This document shows positions 40,416-49,347 of a stretch of DNA of 64,000 nt, in pieces. Positions within the stretch are counted from its first letter, which is position 1. Each line of letters begins with the position of its first letter. Source of the DNA: Acetatifactor muris. GTDB taxonomy: Bacteria > Bacillota > Clostridia > Lachnospirales > Lachnospiraceae. The notes under the pieces were generated by a model that saw only the letters and a list, made by a program, of their open reading frames with translations, did not search any database and was not told where the DNA came from. The stretch is taken from contig NZ_JANJZD010000021.1 of assembly GCF_024623325.1 (NCBI RefSeq), forward strand, positions 1-64,000, written 5' to 3'. The position numbers were made by a program, and so were the translations under genes.

Positions 40416-42182
40416 TCACCGTTCCCGGTCTTTGCTGCCTTTCTCCGGCTCCGTTTCTTCTTCCTCTGGCTCAACGTCCAGCACGATATTTTCTTTCTTG
40501 TCCATATCAAGCAGGGCATTTAACTCCCCCAGCCGGGCAGTCTTTTCTGCTAATTCCTGCTCTTTGGGGAACTCTTTGACTGCCTCTATCTTTGCATTTT
40601 CAAGCTGCGCTTTTAAAGTTTCCAGATGTTCCTCACACCGGGAGAGGTTATCGCCAAACTTCTCTATCTCATTATCCAGACGGGTAATGTTCCCGTGAAT
40701 GTCCGTCCCCAACGTCACATGGTACGCCCGTTTCCCTTGCAGGGTGATGACAAAATCCTTGCTGAAGGTGCTGTAAGAAAGCTCCATCGCAAGCCCACGG
40801 TAGGCTCCCAACGGAACCGGATCGGGGGAAGTCATGGCTTTGCAGGCCGCAATAATCGCCTGCCCCGCCTCCTTTTTCTCCCCATAGGTCATACCGTTTA
40901 TCTGCATAGGTGGGAACGTGTCCCGGTCTGGCGGCGTGTGCGCCTTCACCTGCTCGATGTCCTGCTGGTACTCCACAATCCACTGGCTCTGCCTTTTTAT
41001 CTCCATCGGATAGTATTTCGTCACCTTATCCTCCATTTCGTAACGCTGGCTTAAAAAACTCTGCTTTAAGAGTTGCAGCTTTGACACCTGGATGTCTAAG
41101 TCCATCTTTTCCTTAATATATGGGTTCCCGGTGGCAAGGGCTTTGATTTCCGCATAGGATAAAGCTACCTCGTCAATGTCCTCGATGGTGCGTGCCGGAC
41201 TTTTGGACGTCATGATCTGGCTGATAAATTTCTGCTTGTTCTCAATCATCTGGTACATATAAGCGTCAAATGTCCCCTCGGTCACATACCGCACGATAAA
41301 TACTTTCTTGTTCTGGTTGCCCTGTCGGATGGTTCGACCGCCCCTTTGTTCCAAATCTCTCGGCCTCCACGGGCAGTCTAAATCGTGGCTGGCAATGATT
41401 AAATTCTGGACGTTCGTGCCTGCGCCCATCTTAAACGTGCTGCCCATTAGGATGCGGACGGCTCCCCTGCGTACCTTTGAGAATAACTCTTTTTTCCTCA
41501 CCTCCGTGTTGGCGTCATGGATAAATTCTATCTCCTGCGGCGGGATTCCTTTCGTAATCAGCTTATCCCGCACGTCATTGTAGACGCTGAATGTCCCGTC
41601 ATTCTTCGGTGTGGAGAGGTCGCAGAACAATAGCTGTGTTAATTTCTGCTCCTTCCCCTCCTCCCAAAAGCGGTAGACTTCGTTGACGCAGGCATTGACC
41701 TTGCTCTCCGGCTCGTCCGGCAGCATTTCATTCGTAAGCCGCTGGTCTAACGCCAGCTTGCGCCCGTCATTGGTAATCAGCAGCATATTGTCCTGCATGG
41801 GGTTTACCATGCCGTTTCGCACACGCTCCGCCCGTTCCCCCAACGTCTGTACCATATCCTTTTGTATCTCGCTGGGCTTTACTGCCACCACCTTGTATTC
41901 CGCTTCCGGCACGGGCAGGTTCAGCATATCGGCGGTCTGGATGTCCGCCACCTCCCGGAACATCATCATAAGCTCCGGCAGGTTGTAGAACCGTGCAAAC
42001 CTCGTTTTCATCCGGTAGCCGCTGCCCTCCGGCGCAAGCTCTATGGCGGAAACGGTTTCCCCGAAGGTGGACGCCCATGCGTCAAAATGCTGCAAATGGT
42101 TCCGCACAAGGGTGTTGTACTGCAAATACCTCTGCATGGTGTAAAGCTCCACCATTGAGTTGCTCACGGGGGTTCCGGTGGC
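40416..42182 (-). pseudogene. C-terminal part of a large ICE helicase (SNF2/DEAD type), 5' end lost
   Basis: The frame keeps helicase motifs: TGTPVSNSMVELYTMQRYLQ (motif III-like) at its very start and ASHDLDCPWRPRDLEQRGGR with TIRQGNQNKKV (motif VI) further on. The C-terminal coiled coils and the acidic tail EPEEEETEPEKGSKD are present. The parent is the very long SNF2/DEAD helicase-methylase protein of Tn1549-like ICEs, normally over 2000 residues. Here the N-terminal half, with Walker A and methylase motifs, is absent. At about 42,183 the coding frame ends abruptly against unrelated AT-rich sequence (an in-frame TAA precedes GTA GCC ACC). A downstream ATG could give a 583-residue product, but this is probably a broken gene. 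Confidence 0.85.
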
Positions 42183-42504
42183 TACACCTTATACATTACA
42201 GAAAATGCCGAAAAATACCCCTGTGCTTCAACATGAAATAGGCTCAAATGGATGTATTCGATACACAATTCGGAAACAAATAAAACAATTATCTGGATGG
42301 GAACCTTTTGCCCCCAGCATCATGACATATATTTGGGAAAAATTCGTCAGATTTAACGTTTACAACTCGCTCTGGGATTGCAAGCAAAAGGCTGAAAAAT
42401 TATACTCCTTTAGTATCAAGATGGTTTCCCACCAGCCACATAATAATTTCCCAGAGTTCTATACTTCATGTTATTCACACATCCTAGTTCAACGCAGCAT
42501 TAGA
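42183..42504. other. Junction between the broken helicase and the AT-rich insertion
   Basis: This stretch contains no gene that I can support. Sequence composition changes from GC-rich to AT-rich within a few bases of 42,183. A plus-strand open frame crosses it (for example KQIKQLSGWEPFAPSIMTYI) but has no start or ribosome site and may be chance or the decayed end of an inserted gene. Confidence 0.5.
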
Positions 42505-44469
42505 TTATGTTTCAAAGTCAAATTCATCTTTAAATTTATCTTTAAAAATTTTAAATATGGTCATAAGAACATCCTCATCTTCTACACTACAATAGGATTC
42601 CTCATCGCCATTCAAATCATCTTCCTCAACACGAAGAATTACTACTTCACCCGCATCTTCTCCCTGTGATTCAACAATCGGCAATAAAACAACATACTCT
42701 TCATTTTGGTATTCAATTAAGTCCAAAAACTCAAATTTACAATCGTTTCCTTTGTCATCTTTCAAAACAATTATATTATCAAGATCCTCTTCATGTTTAT
42801 TATGTAACATTTTAGTTTCACAATCTAAACTTACTACTTTAGAAGTTTCGATAAGCTTATCTTTTTCCTTATCAACTATTACTTCGTTTTCACTTTCATC
42901 ATTAATAGGGCCAAATAATTCATCAAATTTACGTTCCAATTCTTTCTGGAGATCATATGTATCATCTTTAACAGGTTCAATCGCCAATTTATCATCTTCT
43001 AATGAATCAGTAGAACCATTATCAATTTTATCAATCGTAGTTCTAACTGGTATTCTTTCGGTCATTTCTAATACTTCATACTCATCATTGTCAATTTTAC
43101 CTATATCCACTAATTCAGTAATAAAAGGGAATAATCTCCCACTAAAAACCAGAGCCTCTCCCTTTTCTTTATCCAAATGCTGCAAAGCAAAAACAGAGAT
43201 TAAAGGCTTTCCATCTGCTGTCTGTCCAGCTAATAAACTAATTGACTGCAATAAGCTTATTTCACGGCTAGTAAGAAAAATCCAGTTATTACAATTTGAT
43301 TCAATCGTCTCAGCCTCTACCTTATAACGATGTTCTAATTGTTTTTGGCTTTGGACAAACAAAAAGAAACGAATATTTCTACTTCTAGCCGCTGTTATCA
43401 TCGCAGGGAAATCGTTAATAGTCGGCAAAGTCGAAAATTCATCTAAAATATAATTAATTCGAGTTTTAAATGTTACTTGTTTTAAGTTTTGCGCCAAGTA
43501 AATTAGACGCTCATAACATTGTTTAACAAACAACGAAATCAGTCTATGATATGTGGTCTTTTCATCTGGCATAATAAGGAAAACAACACTCTTTTCAAAC
43601 CCTAATCTATCTACGGAAATGGTGTTTTGCCTTAACATATCCGTCAAATTCTCCTGAAATGAAAAAATGCGCATTTTTTGGTCAAATGTGGACAAAATAG
43701 AAGTTCTCGTTCGATCCGGCGCTTCAACGGTACCAATTAAACTATGATGAATCAATAAATCTGACTTGGCATCTTCCCATATATTTAAATCAGGATTACC
43801 ATTATTAAACAGTTTTGCTCGTAAACCAAGAACATCCTCAAATGATACAGAATTTCCATTACTACGTTTAAATGCAAGCAAAATTAATCCAAATAATAAA
43901 TCAGAAGCTGAATATTCCCAAAAAACATCCTGATGACTTAATTCTGAACACATCAAATTTGTAGCAATATCATTAATAAATTCATAAGCCCTATCCCTCT
44001 CACCAACCTTGTATAATTCATAAGGAATAGCAAGCGGATTCCACCCCTCTCCAAAAGAAGGATTGCGAAAGTTTAATACAGTAACCTTATATCCATTATT
44101 TTTAAGCATGGCTGCTGTACGATTATAAATCTCAGCTTTGGGATCTGAAATTATCATAGATTCTTCTGCATAGCAAAGCATATGTACCAGCGGAAGAACA
44201 ACTAACCTAGTCTTTTTTGAGCCAGTCGAACCAATAATAAGTGAATGTGAGTCCGTTGCGTCTACATATACTGTATTCTCACTTTCATCATAAAGTAACG
44301 GAATTCCTCCCTTGCTTATGACAAGCGGATTTGTTCTCTTGATTTCTGATAGGTCTTCTCTAATATTAACTAAAGTTTTCTTTATCACACTCCGATTTCC
44401 CGGCACTGCATCATTCTGTATTCCAAGTAAACTTCCATGTGGTTTTAAAGTTATCCTTTTATTTTCCAT
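42505..44469 (-). CDS. Orphan VirD4-like ATPase with acidic C-terminal extension
   Basis: This 654-residue protein belongs to the VirD4/TraG/TrwB ATPase superfamily. It has no N-terminal membrane segment. The P-loop at residues 80-87 reads GSTGSKKT, so the usual Gly before the catalytic Lys is replaced by Lys. Walker B is in INYILDEFSTLPTINDFPAM, and the TraG-type region is MITAARSRNIRFFLFVQSQK. The last 130 residues are strongly acidic (ESENEVIVDKEKDKLIE and beyond). It shares an AT-rich operon with four small proteins, away from relaxase genes, so it is not the coupling protein of this ICE. Function unknown; a defence or secretion role is inference. Confidence 0.88.
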   Translation of the reverse strand: MENKRITLKPHGSLLGIQNDAVPGNRSVIKKTLVNIREDLSEIKRTNPLVISKGGIPLLYDESENTVYVDATDSHSLIIGSTGSKKTRLVVLPLVHMLCYAEESMIISDPKAEIYNRTAAMLKNNGYKVTVLNFRNPSFGEGWNPLAIPYELYKVGERDRAYEFINDIATNLMCSELSHQDVFWEYSASDLLFGLILLAFKRSNGNSVSFEDVLGLRAKLFNNGNPDLNIWEDAKSDLLIHHSLIGTVEAPDRTRTSILSTFDQKMRIFSFQENLTDMLRQNTISVDRLGFEKSVVFLIMPDEKTTYHRLISLFVKQCYERLIYLAQNLKQVTFKTRINYILDEFSTLPTINDFPAMITAARSRNIRFFLFVQSQKQLEHRYKVEAETIESNCNNWIFLTSREISLLQSISLLAGQTADGKPLISVFALQHLDKEKGEALVFSGRLFPFITELVDIGKIDNDEYEVLEMTERIPVRTTIDKIDNGSTDSLEDDKLAIEPVKDDTYDLQKELERKFDELFGPINDESENEVIVDKEKDKLIETSKVVSLDCETKMLHNKHEEDLDNIIVLKDDKGNDCKFEFLDLIEYQNEEYVVLLPIVESQGEDAGEVVILRVEEDDLNGDEESYCSVEDEDVLMTIFKIFKDKFKDEFDFET

Positions 44470-44483
44470 TTTTCTTGTTCGCC

Positions 44484-45152
44484 TTACTGTCCATCAATAA
44501 TTCGGTTGAGGAATTTCTTTAATCTTTTCTGTTCATCTCGTAATGTTGAAAGAATTGCTACCATCGCTATTACCTGTTCTTCAAAAGTATTAAGTTGCGT
44601 TAATTCTCGAACAAGCAAAGACGCCTCCTCTGTCTTTTGGGTAAAACTTCGATTTAAAATAAATCGAAGTTTTGCAATAACTTCACGATTCTCAATCATA
44701 TAATTTTCAAACATCTTATTATCCATCTGTAGCCCTTGTTCTAAAACAAAATACGGAATCTTCCTATCGATAATTACATAGTAGATAGCAAACGCAAATT
44801 CCTTACTTGATGTAATAATACCTCCATTAATAAATGCCGCCCAAAGATTGTGATAAAATTGCCGACTACTGTATGTTTCGCTGTATGCTTTTTTCAAAAG
44901 GCTATTTAATACCTCATCAACGTATTCACCATATTGATCCGTAAGAATATCTAGCTCTTTTTTTTCGATGGCTTTTTCTAATATCACAGTTTCATTTGAT
45001 TTAATTGAACCATATTCTTCACACAGTGTCTGAAAACATTCAATCTGACGTTCATAAGGTTCCTCTTTTACAATATTATAAAAATATAGACAGCAATCTA
45101 TCAACTCTCCCCGATAGGTACAAAGCAGTTCCTTTACATCTTGTACATTCAT
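44484..45152 (-). CDS. Unknown protein of the orphan VirD4 operon, 222 residues
   Basis: This helical protein starts MNVQDVKELLCTYRGELIDC. Long helices are interrupted by SRQFYHNLWAAFINGGIITS and a C-terminal region (EEQVIAMVAILSTLRDEQKR). No membrane segment or catalytic motif is seen. It overlaps the frameshifted membrane protein gene by 4 bp and ends 14 bp before the VirD4-like start, so the genes are translated together. It could be an adaptor or substrate of the ATPase. No family known to me. Confidence 0.68.
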   Translation of the reverse strand: MNVQDVKELLCTYRGELIDCCLYFYNIVKEEPYERQIECFQTLCEEYGSIKSNETVILEKAIEKKELDILTDQYGEYVDEVLNSLLKKAYSETYSSRQFYHNLWAAFINGGIITSSKEFAFAIYYVIIDRKIPYFVLEQGLQMDNKMFENYMIENREVIAKLRFILNRSFTQKTEEASLLVRELTQLNTFEEQVIAMVAILSTLRDEQKRLKKFLNRIIDGQ

Positions 45153-45543
45153 AATTTATTTTCCTCGCTTCCTTGTATGTACTTTCCTAAAAAACGACAG
45201 TGTAATTCTTTTGTCAAACTTGCAAATAGTGCTAATATTGAAAGTTCGTCAACTAACAAGGAACTAACATTCCATTTAAGTATAACCACAATTGCAACTA
45301 TAATAGCACAAAAAATCCCACCGATAATAAAGCCTCCCCTTACTATCAAAAATCGCTTTCTATGATAACCATATCTTCTCTCAACTTCAACATATATATC
45401 ACATATGGCTACAATCAAGCTTATAAATGCAAAAAAGCAAATAAATCTGTATTTTCAGTCACCAACCGCAATATCATAATTACAATAAGAAAAACACTTA
45501 CGCATATATCCCGGCCTGATTTATACTGATTATCCTTATTCAT
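45149..45543 (-). CDS. Two-part membrane protein read across a possible -1 frameshift site
   Basis: Frame 0 starts MNKDNQYKSGRDICVSVFLI (ATG 45,541-45,543, ATGA overlap with the upstream gene) and stops at 45,421. In the -1 frame the reading continues as AFISLIVAICDIYVEVERRY to 45,149. The heptamer T-TTT-TTG, in phase, lies at 45,430-45,436 (minus strand), the classical X-XXY-YYZ layout. The joined protein is about 130 residues with three hydrophobic segments (VSVFLIVIMILRLV, AFISLIVAICDIY, GGIFCAIIVAIVVIL). Alternatives are a natural one-base deletion in the T run or a sequencing error in a homopolymer. The conserved operon position favours a functional gene. Confidence 0.55.
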
Positions 45544-45845
45544 ATTTCTGTAATTCTAACCCCCTTTACCTGTGAAAATTTATCTATATCATATTCGCCA
45601 TAAATTGCAATTTCTGTATTAAAAAACATAAACTCTATATATTCACGCACCAACATATAGATTTCATCAGTGTCATACAACGAATCCATAGATACCCCCC
45701 TATCAAATAGTCGAAATAAAATTCCACCATTAAAAAAATAAATACGATCAATCCAATCCTTATTTTTTTTATCAAAAAAAATATTTGTCTTCTTTTTTAT
45801 TTGATATTTAGGGTACTTACAGTTAGAAATAATTTTAATCGTCAT
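45540..45845 (-). CDS. Unknown protein of the orphan VirD4 operon, 101 residues
   Basis: The product starts MTIKIISNCKYPKYQIKKKT and contains KDWIDRIYFFNGGILFRLFD. It is rich in Ile, Lys and Tyr, without a membrane segment. GAGGAATGAAAA precedes the ATG. It overlaps the next gene by 4 bp. It is probably a small compact alpha/beta protein. Function unknown. Confidence 0.65.
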   Translation of the reverse strand: MTIKIISNCKYPKYQIKKKTNIFFDKKNKDWIDRIYFFNGGILFRLFDRGVSMDSLYDTDEIYMLVREYIEFMFFNTEIAIYGEYDIDKFSQVKGVRITEI

Positions 45846-45848
45846 TTT

Positions 45849-46277
45849 TCATTCCTCATAGTTCTCTATTTCTTCGTACCCAAACTTTCCTATTTTATAC
45901 AATATATTAGAGATGTTCCAATTACTTATTTTAGTAACTCCCATATCAATATATACGCATATATTAATAAGTTCTTCTTTGACCCCCATATCCCATTTTA
46001 CATCTACGTCCTGCTCCTGTAACCTCTGAGCCGCTTCTCTAACTCTGGAATTATTACACTCCAACCCACTTTTAACCAATGCGCTTCTTACACTTGGATT
46101 CCCATAAATTTCTTTCCCTAAAAACTGTTTATGAGAACGTAACGAAACATATTCTTTATCAAAATTTTTTAATTTGCCCTGAAGCAAATCAATTTCATTT
46201 TGAGTCCTTTTTCTGCCCTGCCTATTAGCATAGATATCATCATCAATCTGTTTAATTTCTGTCCATCTTTCTGACAT
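45849..46277 (-). CDS. Coiled-coil protein, first gene of the orphan VirD4 operon
   Basis: This 142-residue protein has an N-terminal coiled coil (RWTEIKQIDDDIYANRQGRK, then RTQNEIDLLQGKLKNFDKEY) and a C-terminal region with WDMGVKEELINICVYIDMGV. Short coiled-coil proteins of this type can be adaptors or structural factors. AAAGGTGCAAT lies before the ATG. It is the most upstream gene of the unit, and a promoter is expected in the 46,280-46,955 gap. Confidence 0.66.
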   Translation of the reverse strand: MSERWTEIKQIDDDIYANRQGRKRTQNEIDLLQGKLKNFDKEYVSLRSHKQFLGKEIYGNPSVRSALVKSGLECNNSRVREAAQRLQEQDVDVKWDMGVKEELINICVYIDMGVTKISNWNISNILYKIGKFGYEEIENYEE

Positions 46278-46420
46278 ATTGCACCTTTATCTTATGTTTT
46301 CTGTATTTCAATTACTTTGTAAACAACCTAAAATATCGAATCTTATATACACAGATCGCAAAAATGTCGATTTTGCCACAACATAATCAAATGAGGGCAA
46401 AACAAGCCAAAATAAACTTC

Positions 46421-46479
46421 CCCGCAGCAAGCTATGGTATATTATTCACTCGGCATTTTTTTAACGCAGCAAGCTGTGG
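46421..46479. repeat. Two copies of a short palindromic repeat
   Basis: CGCAGCAAGCTATGG (46,423-46,437) and CGCAGCAAGCTGTGG (46,465-46,479) differ by one base. Each contains a CAGC-AA-GCTG core that can form a short hairpin. Similar CCGCAGCAAGCTGCGG elements are, to my knowledge, scattered through Lachnospiraceae intergenic DNA. Confidence 0.55.
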
Positions 46480-46552
46480 AGAATCAAACCCCTGAGTGAT
46501 TGAAAGCACCAAAAGCGATATAATTATAATCAGAATTGGAGTACTACATCTC

Positions 46553-46735
46553 TTATCGTTTTCTAAAGCATTTTCTGAACAGCCTCTCCATTTCTCCATA
46601 CTCACAGAGGAAAGACTCCCTGCTCGCCTCCATCATTTCATCCTTGTCCGCATTCGCAAAATTTATCACATACCATTGCGCAGTGCCATACAGCGGATAA
46701 ATTCCCTCTGGCTCCGGTCATTGCCTTCAAATTGT
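46553..46735 (-). pseudogene. Short gene remnant
   Basis: A minus-strand frame reads PEGIYPLYGTAQWYVINFAN, then DEMMEASRESFLCEYGEMER ending in LFRKCFRKR and a stop at 46,553-46,555. It looks like the C-terminus of a real protein but lacks a start and ribosome site. The parent family is not recognised. Confidence 0.4.
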
Positions 46736-46955
46736 AGTACGCAAGTCATATTGCGTGTCCAGATTGATACAATTTTTGCATGGGTGCTATCGTTTTAAGA
46801 ATTGAAATTGCCACACTTTCGATATTTCTTATTCGTAAAAATAACAATATCCCGTTTTTAGAGTGGCTATCGTTATTTTTTGTATCCACGGGATTACTGA
46901 ATTTTTAATCATCCCTACCAACCAGAATTTGAGATATTTTATGTATGTAAAAATG

Positions 46956-48077
46956 TCAACATTCAAACTCTTCTAACTCGTCAAGTGGGTCTTTTGAAGT
47001 ATCAATTCCCATACCATCCTTCAACCAATCTGCTTTACTGTAACCCGTTCCTGTCAATTCAAATATTTCGCCTTTATACCCTACGGCTTTAACCCATCCC
47101 CATTCTATAAGTCGGTCTAACGCCTCTATCCATCTTGCGGATTCTCTTTTTGAGTTATCAGCCATAAACTGCTTACCCGATGTAAAAATCTGAGTAGGCG
47201 AGCTAAGTGTCTGTGTCTTTATGATTTGACCATCACCATCAGCTGCATACACTAACAAAAAAGCGGATTCCACAGGAATATTGCCAACATCATCTTGACC
47301 TACAACTGATTTATCTCCCTCTGGATTTCCAATAATTAATGTTTCATTTTCAACCCGAAATAATTTATTGATATCTTCATTTGTTACTGTGGGAATTTCC
47401 TCCCAGGTTAACTGGTTATTCTCTAGCTCAGTGAGTCTACTGCCAAATTGAGAAAACATCCCTTTCATATCTTCTAACATTTTCTGTTGATGCTCTACAA
47501 GTTCAGCATTTGCCTTATTACGTCCTTCTGCCTCTTCATTGATTACATCTACTATATCTCGATATCGAACCCATCCAGCACTATCATCAACATAATTAAT
47601 GGCATTCCTAAATGTCGGTGATGCCACATACTTTAAACTGTTTAGATCTGTGAAAAAATCAACAGTATTTTCATCATTTTTGACCTTTTCTCTGAACTCA
47701 TCAAGTCTTTTCATTTTGTCATATTTGCAGTCTCCAGTATCCTTTTCACTCTCAGTAATAGCTGAAGATTGCTTAATCAATACAAGCACTGGTAGTCCTT
47801 TAGTTTTTGCGTAATTGTATTCTTTCTCCGTGTAACTTATACCAGTTTCTTCATCGATTGATCCATACCGACCCCCAATAACAAGAAGGTAAAAATCACA
47901 CTCATCAATCATCTTTGTTATAACATTCCATTGGCTTGTAGGAGCAGCATGAAATTGCTCCATTCCTACAGGGATGAGATTATTCTCTAGCGCTACACCT
48001 ATCAATGCCTGTCTTTCTTCTTTAAGGTCTTCATAAGTAGAGCTTATAAAAATAGAAAACTTTCGTCTACTCTTCAT
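46956..48077 (-). CDS. DUF4062 domain protein
   Basis: This 373-residue protein starts MKSRRKFSIFISSTYEDLKE, the hallmark of DUF4062 (the sequence VFISSTYxDL of TIR-like or STAND-associated proteins). DECDFYLLVIGGRYGSIDEE and YTEKEYNYAKTKGLPVLVLI follow, the typical Rossmann-like core within about residues 1-115. The centre is helical (ELVEHQQKMLEDMKGMFSQF). The C-terminal part resembles a winged-helix region (DRLIEWGWVKAVGYKGEIFE). DUF4062 is frequent in defence-type proteins of bacteria. It stands alone with its own gap upstream, as an accessory cargo gene would. Confidence 0.87.
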   Translation of the reverse strand: MKSRRKFSIFISSTYEDLKEERQALIGVALENNLIPVGMEQFHAAPTSQWNVITKMIDECDFYLLVIGGRYGSIDEETGISYTEKEYNYAKTKGLPVLVLIKQSSAITESEKDTGDCKYDKMKRLDEFREKVKNDENTVDFFTDLNSLKYVASPTFRNAINYVDDSAGWVRYRDIVDVINEEAEGRNKANAELVEHQQKMLEDMKGMFSQFGSRLTELENNQLTWEEIPTVTNEDINKLFRVENETLIIGNPEGDKSVVGQDDVGNIPVESAFLLVYAADGDGQIIKTQTLSSPTQIFTSGKQFMADNSKRESARWIEALDRLIEWGWVKAVGYKGEIFELTGTGYSKADWLKDGMGIDTSKDPLDELEEFEC

Positions 48078-48271
48078 ATCAATATTTACCTCGTATATTT
48101 ATCACTTCGCAGTATGATCTATTGCCCGGAAAGTCAGAATTTATCAACTCCACAAAGACGGATTTGTCAGACCCTCCCACCATTAAAATTATACCTTAAT
48201 TCTTCACAAATTTCCATACACAAATACAGCGAGCAGGTTCTGGAGATTTTCGGATATCCTACCTGCTGTCT

Positions 48272-48420
48272 TCAAATCTTTGTGCCGACCTCCGCGCCAT
48301 TGTGGAAGGTAAATACCACCATGCCGTCCGAATAATCCATCAACCTGTGGAAGATCTTCCCACTAAAATCTATCAGCAACTCCTGCACTTCCTCAAGGCC
48401 TAAAAGAAAGATGCTGAAAA
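48272..48420 (-). pseudogene. C-terminal remnant, possibly of a serine recombinase
   Basis: A minus-strand frame reads FFSIFLLGLEEVQELLIDFS, then GKIFHRLMDYSDGMVVFTFH and NGAEVGTKI before a stop. The pattern DYSDGMVVFTFHNGAEV resembles the C-terminal strand of some large serine recombinases (a sequence like ERMVFTFKNGTEI). It has no start codon. I regard it as the end of a deleted recombinase gene. Confidence 0.3.
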
Positions 48421-48437
48421 AGTCATGCTAGATTTTA

Positions 48438-49259
48438 TTAAACTTTCAAATTCTCTATACTCTCCTTCGTGAGACCAGTATATCTCACAATCTTTTCTAT
48501 AGGCTCACCATCCGATATCATATGCCGGGCAATTTCAAACTTTTCTTCTTGTTTCGCTTCACGTCTTGCATTATGCAACGCCTGTGCCTCATCATGCCTT
48601 GCTTTTGCACGGAGTCTCTCTTTCTCACGGAACTCTGACGAAGCAGTAATCGTATAATATGCGTTTATCGCCTGACTCATAACTGGCACCTCCATCTCTT
48701 TAATCTTCTCCAATTCCTCTTCGGTTTCCGCCTTGAACAGAGAAAGCCACAGCAGTAACATATCATCCTCACCCACGTCTGACGGCAATTTGGGAAGTTC
48801 AAAGAAATGGAATCCCATTTTATCCGACAGCAGCGTATGGCGTGTGACCTCCAGCGGCTGGAAGAAAGAATGATATTCTTCACATTCAAACAGCGGGAAA
48901 TCTATAATACTGATAACGATTGTGCGTGGTAGGGTAGAATAGCCCTGCCCAGTAAGCAACGCTGATGAAAACTCCCTTGCCCAATAGTACATGACCCTCT
49001 CCGGGTAATCCCCCTCATTGCAGACCTGCACTTCCAGATCCACACGCTGGCCGTTCACGGTCATGTTGATATCCAGCCTGCAGAATTTGTCCCCCAGATT
49101 CTCAGGCGGCATCTCCGGGTTTCGTATCACGAACTGCCCGATACCCTCCAACGGTATTCCAAGCAGGTCTGCCACCAGCTTCTTTAAAAGTTCCGGGTAC
49201 TGTACAAACAGCATTTTGAACAATGTATCTGTCTTAAACGTATATTCAAGTTTCCGCAT
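48438..49259 (-). CDS. Rpn-family recombination-promoting nuclease
   Basis: This 273-residue protein fits the Rpn/PD-(D/E)XK transposase-like family. It starts MRKLEYTFKTDTLFKMLFVQ. The nuclease core shows DKFCRLDINMTVNGQRVDLE with VQVCNEGDYPERVMYYWARE (D, E and Q residues of the PD-(D/E)XK site). The C-terminal region is charged (RAKARHDEAQALHNARREAK). Family members (RpnA-E) promote recombination or genome instability and are spread in gut Clostridia. It is single-gene and is probably cargo. Confidence 0.88.
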   Translation of the reverse strand: MRKLEYTFKTDTLFKMLFVQYPELLKKLVADLLGIPLEGIGQFVIRNPEMPPENLGDKFCRLDINMTVNGQRVDLEVQVCNEGDYPERVMYYWAREFSSALLTGQGYSTLPRTIVISIIDFPLFECEEYHSFFQPLEVTRHTLLSDKMGFHFFELPKLPSDVGEDDMLLLWLSLFKAETEEELEKIKEMEVPVMSQAINAYYTITASSEFREKERLRAKARHDEAQALHNARREAKQEEKFEIARHMISDGEPIEKIVRYTGLTKESIENLKV

Positions 49260-49347
49260 GGCATCATCTCCCTTAAATCTTATAATCTCCCTTATGAATA
49301 GTATACCATATCCGATAACTGATTTCCATAAAGATTTTTATGCCAGG

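Larger units (their letters stand above)
46278..46955. other. Intergenic region with decayed gene remnant and short repeats
   Basis: This gap contains the promoter region of the operon to its left, two copies of a short palindromic repeat and an old gene remnant (listed separately). No intact gene is visible. It probably is the right edge of the AT-rich insertion. Confidence 0.5.

Noticed and set aside
42160..42669. Plus-strand frame of 169 codons across the helicase junction
   Set aside because: It has no start signal and crosses the junction between two composition types, so it is more likely chance or a decayed fragment.
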